34,090 bases of DNA. Origin: JAOAIV01 sp038849555. Its GTDB lineage: Archaea > Thermoproteota > Bathyarchaeia > Bathyarchaeales > Bathycorpusculaceae. Below, piece after piece: positions 13,296 through 20,741 of this stretch. The stretch is taken from NCBI GenBank assembly GCA_038849555.1, contig JAWCMT010000013.1, forward strand, positions 1 to 34,090. The letters are read 5' to 3'. A program made the translations under genes and the position numbers. Position 1 is the stretch's first letter, and each line of letters begins with the position of its first letter. Under the pieces are notes generated by a model, which was given only the letters and a program-made list of their open reading frames with translations, was not told where the DNA came from and searched no databases.

Positions 13296-15851
13296 TTACC
13301 GTTTTCTAAGCAGCAAAATCAGCAAAGCCAAAACTATGACTATTGCGATGATCATTCCGCTTGATACGGGCAGGAAATATAGGTCGGCAACTGACGCTGG
13401 CGTCGGTGTCGGTTCAGGAGTAGGCGCAGGCGCGTCGTTCACTTTTAGATAGGTTACTGCGAATGAGCCATAGTAGGCTTTAGATCCAGCAAACGAAGCG
13501 ATAACTTTATACAGCCCTGGAACTGGTGGCGTGAACTCGCAGACGAAGTTACCGCTATCGTCGCTTGTTGTTCTCCCAACCTCATAATAGTTGTTGTTTG
13601 GATCAAGCACTTCAATGACAACTTCAACGCCAGTAGCATTTAGCGGACGCTCAAACTGCTTATAGACGTACCTCATCCACTCGCTCATGCACTCATCAGA
13701 TACCGCTGGAACGCCGTTGGGGAAACGTGCTGTCAGGGCGTATTTCTTCGTGCCTGGAGAAACGTCAGTAACCATGCCTTTTACTAGCACGCTATCGCCG
13801 TGTGTGACAACATCTGTTTGGATCAAAACTGTGGTGGCGCTTGGACCTTTACCTATGGCATATATTTGCTGGTCATATGAATCCATGGTTACTATTATGC
13901 TGTCACCGATGATGGCTCGTCCGCCCCAATCAGTCTGACGGAACAAACCATTTGCTCTGAATACTTCTTCTCCAGTTTCTACATTAACGCAAACAAAGGG
14001 TCCGCCACGCGTCAAGGGATTAACTGGAGAGTGTTCAGTAGTGCCCATATAGATTTTTCCATCAGCAAAGAACAATGGTCTGATATGCCATTGATTAGCC
14101 CACAAGACTTGGTTGTAGGGGTCATCTGCAGCATAGGTCCACAGAAGCTTGCCTGTTGTGGCATCATAGCAGTGCAGTATTCCGCTCATACCCTGAGCAA
14201 AAAATTTGCCATAAGCAACAGCTGTGCGCATGCCATAATGATCCAAGTAGTGATGCGGTGCAGTTGGACCCCAAATGTTATCCCCTGTGTCAGTACTGAA
14301 TCCCACAAATTGTAGAGCCTCTTTAGCCCAGTAGGTGATGACTCCATCGTCTATGCTGCCAGCGGTTTGACTTAAGCTTACGTTGCCATTGGCCCAAGCA
14401 TCGGGCGTTTTCCAAGTTTTATTGAACAAGAGCTGTCCTTCTGACCCTGGCTTCAGGCTTATGCCCCAGTGTATGATTTCGGAAACACCCATTGTTCCAC
14501 CGAAATAGGTAGTTTGAGCAACCATGTATGAGCCAATTATTCTGTCATCGATCTTGTAGAGAGCAGCACTGCCTGGTAAGCCTCTTGGTATTGTCTTGTT
14601 CCACTGATAGCCGTTCAGCCCAAGAGGGGTTGCTCTAGTCACGGGAACAGACCCAGTCGCGTTAATGATTTTGCCCTGAGGACGCCAAGAACCCCACACG
14701 GGATTGTTTTCTGTTGTGCCCCAGTAAGCGCTTATGACAGCTGTAGAGTTCCACATAGTCATATAGCCCCGAGTTAAGTCAAGTTGATATCGTATGATTT
14801 CGCCTTTTGGACCATACAAGCTGGTGCCGCTAGGAACGCCTGTCATTGTATACAGCCAACGTCCAGTAAGTGGGTCAAACGCTGTCCAATTACTGCCAGA
14901 AGTTGCCCATGCGTATGCATGAGTACCATGAGCGTTGAAAGAATCCCAATAGAATATTTGGCCAAAGCTTACCAATGCTCGCGTTCCGTCAGGGTGCTTT
15001 AGGGTTTTTTGCCATAGCGTTTCTCCAGTATGCAAATCAACAGCCACATTCCAATTATCGACGTCTGTGCCTCCGATGGAATCGAACTTGGTGTAGATCT
15101 CGATGGCTTGGATGATTAATGAGTTGCTGAATTTGCCTTCGTATGCATCGCCAGTGTAAGTACCCCACTCGCCGAGATCGCCTCCAGCCAAACCACCTAG
15201 CACCAACGGCTGGTTCCATAGGATATGGGCAGTCTCTGGCGCGTCATCGTTGTTTTTAGCGACAAGGTTGGGAGGAGTTGTTAGCCAGCTGGCTGAAATA
15301 GTCGACCATTCTCTTAGTTGCTGATCTATTGGACGAACCCAGTATTCGGTTGGAAGCGGATGCCCTGGATAAATTGGTATAGGCTCTTCTTGCACAATAA
15401 GTTCCAGTGTAGGGCTATCACTTGCGAGCATTATCGTGCCTGTGGGAGTGCCAGGCGACCCTTTAGTAGCGGTTGTCACTTGTTCAGGGAAGTGCGTCTG
15501 CAGTTTGTATATGCCCGCCATAGTAGGTATGTACGTGGCGCCCGTGCCTCCTGTCGCATCGGTTCTGAATGGACCCAGCGTTTCCGTGACGCCGTCAGGC
15601 CTAGTCACCGTGACCGTTAAGCCTTCCCAGCCTTGTTCCGTTAAGCTCAACTGCTGCATAATCCCTACGTGCAGTAATGTTTCTTGACCTACGCCAACAG
15701 GGTTAGGCGTAGCACCAATGTAAGCATGGGTCTTCCTCGTGGACTGCGCATTAGCCACTGGTAAAGCAACAAGTGCGGTAGCCATGAGAATAGTTAACAT
15801 CAAAAGCAACGAAAGCGCATTAGTCGAAGTTTTACTTCTTAATATTGCCAT
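13296..15851 (-). CDS. Large secreted, membrane-anchored beta-propeller (PQQ-like repeat) protein
   Basis: This 851-residue protein starts with a signal peptide (about 1-36, ending ALPVANAQS). An Ig-like segment follows (about 40-150, with TVTVTRPDGVTETLGPF). A long region has PQQ-like propeller repeats with Trp/Gly motifs such as LHTGETLWQKTL, DATTGKLLWTY and NVETGEEVFRANG. A second Ig-like segment is near 690-810, then a Pro/Thr linker (APTPEPTPTPAS), a transmembrane helix and a basic tail (LLLRKR). It should face outward on the cell surface. Several NxS/T sequons could be N-glycosylated. No catalytic residues are recognised; binding or structural function is inferred. The ATG at 15851 has GGAG about 10 nt upstream. 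It is divergent from a TrmB-type regulator, with two palindromes near its predicted start site. Confidence 0.85.
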   Translation of the reverse strand: MAILRSKTSTNALSLLLMLTILMATALVALPVANAQSTRKTHAYIGATPNPVGVGQETLLHVGIMQQLSLTEQGWEGLTVTVTRPDGVTETLGPFRTDATGGTGATYIPTMAGIYKLQTHFPEQVTTATKGSPGTPTGTIMLASDSPTLELIVQEEPIPIYPGHPLPTEYWVRPIDQQLREWSTISASWLTTPPNLVAKNNDDAPETAHILWNQPLVLGGLAGGDLGEWGTYTGDAYEGKFSNSLIIQAIEIYTKFDSIGGTDVDNWNVAVDLHTGETLWQKTLKHPDGTRALVSFGQIFYWDSFNAHGTHAYAWATSGSNWTAFDPLTGRWLYTMTGVPSGTSLYGPKGEIIRYQLDLTRGYMTMWNSTAVISAYWGTTENNPVWGSWRPQGKIINATGSVPVTRATPLGLNGYQWNKTIPRGLPGSAALYKIDDRIIGSYMVAQTTYFGGTMGVSEIIHWGISLKPGSEGQLLFNKTWKTPDAWANGNVSLSQTAGSIDDGVITYWAKEALQFVGFSTDTGDNIWGPTAPHHYLDHYGMRTAVAYGKFFAQGMSGILHCYDATTGKLLWTYAADDPYNQVLWANQWHIRPLFFADGKIYMGTTEHSPVNPLTRGGPFVCVNVETGEEVFRANGLFRQTDWGGRAIIGDSIIVTMDSYDQQIYAIGKGPSATTVLIQTDVVTHGDSVLVKGMVTDVSPGTKKYALTARFPNGVPAVSDECMSEWMRYVYKQFERPLNATGVEVVIEVLDPNNNYYEVGRTTSDDSGNFVCEFTPPVPGLYKVIASFAGSKAYYGSFAVTYLKVNDAPAPTPEPTPTPASVADLYFLPVSSGMIIAIVIVLALLILLLRKR

Positions 15852-15875
15852 CTTTCAATTCTCCTAAATTTTTAT

Positions 15876-15891
15876 CGTGCATAACTGCACG
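15876..15891. promoter_or_regulatory. Inverted repeat (operator candidate 1)
   Basis: CGTGCA-TAAC-TGCACG is a perfect 6+4+6 inverted repeat in the leader of the secreted propeller gene, close to its predicted transcription start. Its centre is about 20 bp (two helical turns) from the next inverted repeat. Confidence 0.45.
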
Positions 15892-15895
15892 GATA

Positions 15896-15910
15896 CTCTC
15901 TTTCAGAGAG
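15896..15910. promoter_or_regulatory. Inverted repeat (operator candidate 2)
   Basis: CTCTCT-TTC-AGAGAG is a perfect 6+3+6 inverted repeat just downstream of the TATA-like TCATAATAAAGG (15913-15924, minus strand) of the propeller gene. Binding here would block transcription of that gene. Confidence 0.45.
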
Positions 15911-15958
15911 ACCCTTTATTATGACTTTGTCTGTAGGATTACTATCTACAAATGCAAC

Positions 15959-15967
15959 AAATATAAA
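15959..15967 (+). promoter_or_regulatory. TATA box of the TrmB-type regulator gene
   Basis: AAATATAAA is centred about 29 nt upstream of ATG 15993. This supports a leaderless transcript starting at that ATG and argues against the in-frame ATG at 15921, which lies before the TATA box. Confidence 0.55.
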
Positions 15968-15992
15968 CCCAAAAAACACATTACTACTGCAA

Positions 15993-16823
15993 ATGAGCTT
16001 AAGGAGTTTCTTGAAAACAGCGCCCTCAGAACTACAAGTTCTAATCAATCTAGGACTTACGCCAACACAAGCAAGAGTGTACCTTGCTCTTGTTGAATTT
16101 GGACCCCTAAAAGTATCGGCAATTTCAAAAATTTCCAAAATCGCTCGCCCGGACATATATTCAACCCTCGTAAAGCTTAACAAGCAAGGTTTGGTTGAAA
16201 AGATAATCGAGTCGCCACTCAAATACAGAGCAAAACCAATAGATGAATCGCTCGCTTATCTGTTAGAAATAAGAACAAGACAATATGAAAAGTTAAGATC
16301 AGAAACCCAGATTTTGCTCTGTAAAACCAAAATGGAGAAAACAAACACAAACAACCAAACAGAAGATCATCAATTTATTTTCGTTCCAAAAGGAAGGCCT
16401 GTTATTGAAAAAATTAAAACTGCCATTAAAGAAGCCCAACTGCACATTGACCTTATACTCTCGTGGAAGAGGTTTTCAAATGGAATAATCGACGTGTTTG
16501 CTGAAAGCATGGAGGTTGCTTGGTCAAAAAAAGTGAGATTTCGGTTTATCGTAGAGAGCCCTCCTAAAAATAAAACAGCTAAACAATTGGTTCATTTCTG
16601 CAGGAAAAAGCCTTCTTGCCAAATAAGATTTATTCATAAATATCCGCAGATAATTCTTGGAGTATATGACGAAAAAGAGGCTTTTATAATAGCAAATCCA
16701 GAAAAAGATTTACCAGGATCCCCTGCGCTCTGGTCAAACAACCCCAGTATAATTGCCCTATCAGAGGCATATTTTAAAGATTTATGGAAGAAAGCAATAA
16801 AAAACTGCATTAATTGCCCCTGA
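15993..16823 (+). CDS. TrmB-family transcriptional regulator
   Basis: The N-terminal winged HTH reads LINLGLTPTQARVYLALVE, then ISKIARPDIYSTLVKLNKQG and LVEKIIESPLKYRAKP, which is the TrmB signature. A short coiled region (IRTRQYEKLRSETQILL) follows, and residues from about 120 form the effector/PLD-like domain (FVPKGRPVIEKIKTAIKEAQ). TrmB regulators often sense sugars or redox state; the ligand here is unknown. I choose ATG 15993 (276 residues) because the TATA box is placed for it. The gene is divergent from the secreted propeller gene, and two perfect palindromes lie between them, so that gene is the likely target, perhaps with autoregulation. Confidence 0.83.
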   Translation: MSLRSFLKTAPSELQVLINLGLTPTQARVYLALVEFGPLKVSAISKISKIARPDIYSTLVKLNKQGLVEKIIESPLKYRAKPIDESLAYLLEIRTRQYEKLRSETQILLCKTKMEKTNTNNQTEDHQFIFVPKGRPVIEKIKTAIKEAQLHIDLILSWKRFSNGIIDVFAESMEVAWSKKVRFRFIVESPPKNKTAKQLVHFCRKKPSCQIRFIHKYPQIILGVYDEKEAFIIANPEKDLPGSPALWSNNPSIIALSEAYFKDLWKKAIKNCINCP

Positions 16824-16838
16824 ACTGTCATAGCTGCA

Positions 16839-17648
16839 TTACTTTTTTGCTATCCAAAAACTCATCTCAGGTTTGCAAATGCACTTGTATAAATAAAAAA
16901 TCGGATTCAAAATCCATGTTCCGTTGAGATGATAGTCCACGCGTTTGAAGAAGACAAAGCGTTCTTTCTCGAATATACGCTGTATCGCCTCGTGGTTTAA
17001 GGGGTGCTCTTTCTTGTGCCAGTAATCGGACAACGTGTAATCAAGAGAAGGCATGTTTAAGCCCATAAGCGCAAAGTGGAAGGCGTTAATTGCTGGCGCT
17101 GAATGAAAATAGAGGTGCTTCACGATGTGCGCCGCCATTTTTATTTCGCGCTTCCAGTAGAACGGTGAGGCCTCATGGTCCAGATAAAGCACGCCGCCTT
17201 TTTTCAAAAAAGCGGAAAGCCGCTGTAATGCTCCAGCGTAGTCGGGCAGATGATGCAGCACAGAATAGCAGGCAATTAAGTCAAATTCGCCCTTGCCAAA
17301 AGCCACGTCTTCAATGGGTGAATTAATGACGGCAAGTTTTCCCGCTTGCATATGGGCAGCGTATCTTTTTCGCAAAATAGCGCACATTTCCGTGGAAATA
17401 TCCACTGCAGTTACGTAGTAGCCCATGCATAGGAGTTTGCCTGTCAGGTTTCCGGTGCCGGCGCCGCAGTCCAATGCTCTTTTTCTGTTATCGTCTATAA
17501 GCTTGTCTACCATCTTCAGAACCGCGGTTACCCTTTTCTGTTCTTGCTTGCCGTAGACTTCGGGATGAAGCAGCTCGTAGTATTTGGCCTCAAACCGATG
17601 AACTGCAACGTTAGCCGCGTGAATTTTTTCCTGCAGATCGCCGCTCAT
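16839..17648 (-). CDS. Class I SAM-dependent methyltransferase
   Basis: The 269-residue protein has a standard methyltransferase core: motif I ALDCGAGTGNLTGKLL (from about residue 58), motif II VTAVDISTEMCAILRKRY, and DLIACYSVLHHLPDYAGALQ with the KKGGVLYLDHEA strand. This matches the UbiE/Methyltransf_11-type group; the substrate is unknown. The C-terminal region contains extra aromatic stretches (HSAPAINAFHFALMGL). ATG 17648 is preceded by GAGG about 8 nt upstream. It lies 78 nt downstream of a B12-fold radical SAM gene on the same strand, so joint transcription and a shared modification pathway are plausible. Confidence 0.88.
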   Translation of the reverse strand: MSGDLQEKIHAANVAVHRFEAKYYELLHPEVYGKQEQKRVTAVLKMVDKLIDDNRKRALDCGAGTGNLTGKLLCMGYYVTAVDISTEMCAILRKRYAAHMQAGKLAVINSPIEDVAFGKGEFDLIACYSVLHHLPDYAGALQRLSAFLKKGGVLYLDHEASPFYWKREIKMAAHIVKHLYFHSAPAINAFHFALMGLNMPSLDYTLSDYWHKKEHPLNHEAIQRIFEKERFVFFKRVDYHLNGTWILNPIFYLYKCICKPEMSFWIAKK

Positions 17649-17726
17649 TTCTAGGCCTCTTTTAGTGCTAAATGAGTTCTAACGGGGTGCGGTAATTTAA
17701 GCGTGCGCAAACCTAAGAGAGGGAAA

Positions 17727-19091
17727 TTAAAGGAAGCGGCGGAGGTATCGTGGGGCTTTTTTCATAACGGTCCAGAAGCCTTCGCGCTTCATTTTCCGCA
17801 GAATCCTTTTCGGCGATAAGTCCATGTCGGCTTGGTAGCGCTTTTGGATTGCCAGCAGTGACTCGTAGTTGAATTCTTCGGTTTTGACGTAGGCTAAGAA
17901 GCCTTCTACCCTGTCGTAGAGGCCCTTCTGCATTACTTCGTCGTATAGGCCGCTGCCGGGCACTGCAATGTAAACGTTAAATTGAGCCCAGTCTGGATCC
18001 AGTTTCTTAGCAAACTTGTAGGTCAACTCTATGTCTTCAAGCGTTTCGCCTGGAATACCCATTATGAATGAAGAAGCGATTTGTATGCCTGCTTCCCGGC
18101 AGAGTTTAAAGGCTTGGGCTGTCTGCTCCTTCGTTATGCCCTTGTTGATTTTTTCTAAAATGCGTGGTGAGCCAGATTCTACTCCGAACCAGATGGTGCG
18201 GCAGCCAGCCTCCTTCATGGCTTGGAGCAGCTCACGCGAGATCATGTCAGCTCGGGTGTCGCAGACCCATTCGATGTCCAATTGGGATTTCTTTATCAGC
18301 TCGCAAAGTTCCATTGTTCGCTTTTTGTTTATGGTGAAGTTGTCGCCTACGAAGTAGATGCCCCTTATGCCATATTTCTCTGTTAAATGCACGATTTCGT
18401 CGACAACTCTGGGCGGGCTGAAGGCACGGCAAGTTTGCCCCCACAGGCGGCGGGTCTCGCAGTATACGCAGTTGAATGGGCAGCCGCGTACTATGTTCAT
18501 GGTGGTGAAGGGCTTCGCCTTCAAGTATGGAATTTCCTTTTCATATAGGTGCATGGGCAGCAGATGCCGCGCGGGAAAAGGCAGCTCATCCAAGTTCGTA
18601 ATGAACTTCTGCGGTGTCTGCACTATTTTTCCCGAGTGTCTGTAAGCTACGCCGGCAACTTGCTTGGCAGCCGCTTCGTCGCCTTTTGTGAGGCACGCTG
18701 CGAGTTCCACCATGGCTCGTTCGCCCTCGCCCATGACAACATAGTCTATTTCAGGATGCTGGAGCATGCTGTCAGGCACGTAAGACGGGTGCCAGCCGCC
18801 GACAACAATTATGCAGGAAGGAAGCGCCTCCTTGATGGCTTTGGCTGTTTCAACGCATCTCGGGTACGACGCGGAGCTGCAGGTCATTCCTACAATTTCT
18901 GGGTTGGCATGCTTAACGAGTTCTGCGACTTCGTTTATTGGTTTTCTTAGCAGGTAATTGTCGAGCATTTCGACTTTGAAGCCTGCTTTTTCAAGAGCCG
19001 CTGCGACGTAGGATAATCCCAGCGGTGGAAGCTTCATTGGCACACTCCATGGCGAATGTTCAGGTGGAGCCGTGGTCATGAGAAAAATCAA
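17727..19091 (-). CDS. B12-binding-fold radical SAM protein
   Basis: The N-terminal half (1-150) has the cobalamin-binding Rossmann-like fold of B12-radical SAM proteins (PPLGLSYVAAALEKAGF, IVGMTCSSASYP, IVVGGWHPSYVP, VVMGEGERAMVEL). It lacks the DxHxxG motif, so cobalamin may bind without a histidine ligand or not at all. The radical SAM core follows with CPFNCVYC (C204, C208, C211), YFVGDNFTINK and FGVESGSPRILEKINKG. Such enzymes methylate or rearrange unactivated carbons; the substrate is unknown. The start is TTG 19091, chosen because GAGAGG lies about 10 nt upstream and the first beta strand begins there. It is divergent from a paralogous B12-fold radical SAM gene at 19306. Confidence 0.88.
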   Translation of the reverse strand: MIFLMTTAPPEHSPWSVPMKLPPLGLSYVAAALEKAGFKVEMLDNYLLRKPINEVAELVKHANPEIVGMTCSSASYPRCVETAKAIKEALPSCIIVVGGWHPSYVPDSMLQHPEIDYVVMGEGERAMVELAACLTKGDEAAAKQVAGVAYRHSGKIVQTPQKFITNLDELPFPARHLLPMHLYEKEIPYLKAKPFTTMNIVRGCPFNCVYCETRRLWGQTCRAFSPPRVVDEIVHLTEKYGIRGIYFVGDNFTINKKRTMELCELIKKSQLDIEWVCDTRADMISRELLQAMKEAGCRTIWFGVESGSPRILEKINKGITKEQTAQAFKLCREAGIQIASSFIMGIPGETLEDIELTYKFAKKLDPDWAQFNVYIAVPGSGLYDEVMQKGLYDRVEGFLAYVKTEEFNYESLLAIQKRYQADMDLSPKRILRKMKREGFWTVMKKAPRYLRRFL

Positions 19092-19305
19092 TTTCCCTGT
19101 TCCTCTCTCTGTGTTTTGTGGCTTGCCATACTTGATGAGTTACACCTTTAAGATGATAATGCGCTTAAATACTTTTGTGGAATGATAAGCCGGTAGCATT
19201 CATCTCAGAGCCATGCTCTTGCATTTTAATAGGCAGATTATGCAAAAGATATTAAGCACACACCTTCATGTAGATATGCAAGAACAGGTGTTAAGGGAGA
19301 AAGAA

Positions 19306-20034
19306 ATGAAGACGCGTATAACCCTTGTGAACCCGCCCTACCCAAGTGGGTCCCATCAGCATCCACCGTTTACGCCGCTAGGTTTAGGGTATTTGGCTGC
19401 TGTTTTGGAAAAAGCCAAGTATAAAATTGACGTGATTGACTGTCAAGCGCTCAGGTTAACTTATGACGGTTTTAGAAGTGAAATTGCAAAGCGCCAGCCC
19501 GACATCGTCGGCATCACGTCGACTACGCTCACGTACAAGTCTGGGCTGCAGATAGCGAAGATAGCCAAGGAAATCCATCCAAACTGCTTGACCGCCATGG
19601 GCGGCTCGCATGTAACTTTTTGGGATACTGAAGCACTACAGGAGTGCCCAGAATTAGATGTGATCGTGAGAAAGGAAGGAGAAAACACGATGCTGGAGTT
19701 GGCTGAGCGAGTTGAAGCAGGCAAAGATTACTATGATCTGTTGGGCACAACATGCAGAAAAAACGGGAAAATTGTAAAGAACGCGGACAGGCCATACATT
19801 GAGAATTTAGATGAACTGCCTTTTCCAGCGCATCACTTGTGGCCGCTTGAGCGACTTCGGAAATACGGAACAGTGATATTTCCGTTGGTGACAAGCCGCG
19901 GCTGCGTTTACTGGTGTGACTTTTGCACGGCGGTGAGAATGTTCGGGCGCCGCTACCGCATGAGAAGCCCCAAAAACGTGGTGGATGAAATTGAGTATCT
20001 ACATAGAAGGTTCATACCAGTTCACATTCTATGA
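19306..20034 (+). CDS. B12-binding-fold radical SAM protein, N-terminal part (frameshifted gene)
   Basis: This frame encodes the B12-fold domain (MKTRITLVNPPYPSG, LGLGYLAAVLEKAKYKIDVID, IVGITSTTLTYKSG, AMGGSHVTFWD, VIVRKEGENTMLELAE) and the start of the radical SAM core with CVYWCDFC (C200, C204, C207). It runs off frame after EIEYLHRR and stops at 20034. The rest of the core continues intact in another frame from about 19990. The start is ATG 19306, with GGGAG six bases upstream, rather than the longer frame from 19213. The two parts together make a normal-length enzyme of about 460 residues. One inserted base or two lost bases at about 20005-20015 would explain it. An assembly error is as likely as a real pseudogene. 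Confidence 0.75.
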   Translation: MKTRITLVNPPYPSGSHQHPPFTPLGLGYLAAVLEKAKYKIDVIDCQALRLTYDGFRSEIAKRQPDIVGITSTTLTYKSGLQIAKIAKEIHPNCLTAMGGSHVTFWDTEALQECPELDVIVRKEGENTMLELAERVEAGKDYYDLLGTTCRKNGKIVKNADRPYIENLDELPFPAHHLWPLERLRKYGTVIFPLVTSRGCVYWCDFCTAVRMFGRRYRMRSPKNVVDEIEYLHRRFIPVHIL

Positions 20035-20695
20035 CGACGCTTTCACGGTAGACCAGAAAAGAGCCGCTGAGCTATGCCGAGAAATAACGCGGCGAGGCTT
20101 GAAGATAAAATGGGACTGCGAAACCCGCGTGGACATGGTTACAAAAGACCTTCTGCGCACAATGAAGGAAGCAGGCTGCTTCGCCGTGTGGCTCGGTGTC
20201 GAGTCGGGTTCACAGCCGGTTTTGGATGCCATGCGTAAAGGGATTACACCTGCGCAGACGATTAGAGCTTTTAAGTGGGCAAAAGAGGTTGGGCTGATGA
20301 CTGTGGCAAACGTGATTCTTGGTTTTCCTGGAGAAACCAAGGAAACAATTTGGGAAACTATAAAATTCATAGACCGCATAAAACCCGATGACGTCGGCTA
20401 TTACATTGCCACACCCTATCCGGGAACACCATTGTACGAGAAAGTCGTAAAGGAAGGATTACTGTTGACAAACGACTTCAATAAGTTCGATACAGCAACG
20501 CCTGTGTTCAATATGGGAACAATGACAGGCGAAGAGCTGCGGGAACTTCGTGAGCGGGCGTTTCAGCGGTTCTATCTGCGGCCAGGATACTTCTTAAGCA
20601 TTTTCGGCAGAGGGAGATTCTGGAGTTTCTCAATACTACGTACAATACTGGCGCATTTCCGAAGGGCGGTAATGTTCCGGCTTGGCGTTAAATAA
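19985..20695 (+). CDS. B12-binding-fold radical SAM protein, C-terminal part (frameshifted gene)
   Basis: From YQFTFYDDAFTVDQKRAAEL onward this frame continues the radical SAM barrel begun in the preceding frame: WDCETRVDMVTKDLL, WLGVESGSQPVLDAM, NVILGFPGETKETI and YYIATPYPGTPLY are all typical. The nominal ATG at 19985 is probably not a real start, because no ribosome site is apparent and the first ten residues are off-family. The meaningful sequence starts near 20009. The C-terminal tail (FYLRPGYFLSIFGRGRFW) resembles the end of other archaeal members. The gene ends 40 nt from the convergent beta-helix gene, with an inverted repeat between. Confidence 0.75.
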   Translation: MKLSIYIEGSYQFTFYDDAFTVDQKRAAELCREITRRGLKIKWDCETRVDMVTKDLLRTMKEAGCFAVWLGVESGSQPVLDAMRKGITPAQTIRAFKWAKEVGLMTVANVILGFPGETKETIWETIKFIDRIKPDDVGYYIATPYPGTPLYEKVVKEGLLLTNDFNKFDTATPVFNMGTMTGEELRELRERAFQRFYLRPGYFLSIFGRGRFWSFSILRTILAHFRRAVMFRLGVK

Positions 20696-20741
20696 CACTA
20701 AGCAAAAAAGGCTGAAAACCGTTGATGCCTATTGTTAGTGT
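20695..20741. terminator. Nested inverted repeat between convergent genes
   Basis: ACACTAA (20695-20701) pairs with TTAGTGT (20735-20741), enclosing a shorter AGGC/GCCT stem. It spans the gap between the convergent radical SAM and beta-helix genes and covers the latter's stop codon. It resembles the structure at 13209-13250. Confidence 0.35.

Noticed and set aside
13454..15687. Several open frames on the strand opposite the secreted propeller gene
   Set aside because: They are short or lack family-like sequence, overlap a long, well-supported gene, and have no ribosome sites; they are by-products of its composition.
15921..15992. Start at ATG 15921 for the TrmB regulator
   Set aside because: It lies upstream of the TATA box at 15959-15967 and the added residues are unlike TrmB proteins.
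19985..20034. Programmed ribosomal frameshift in the radical SAM gene
   Set aside because: No slippery heptamer or downstream structure is evident, and no family precedent is known to me; an indel is simpler.
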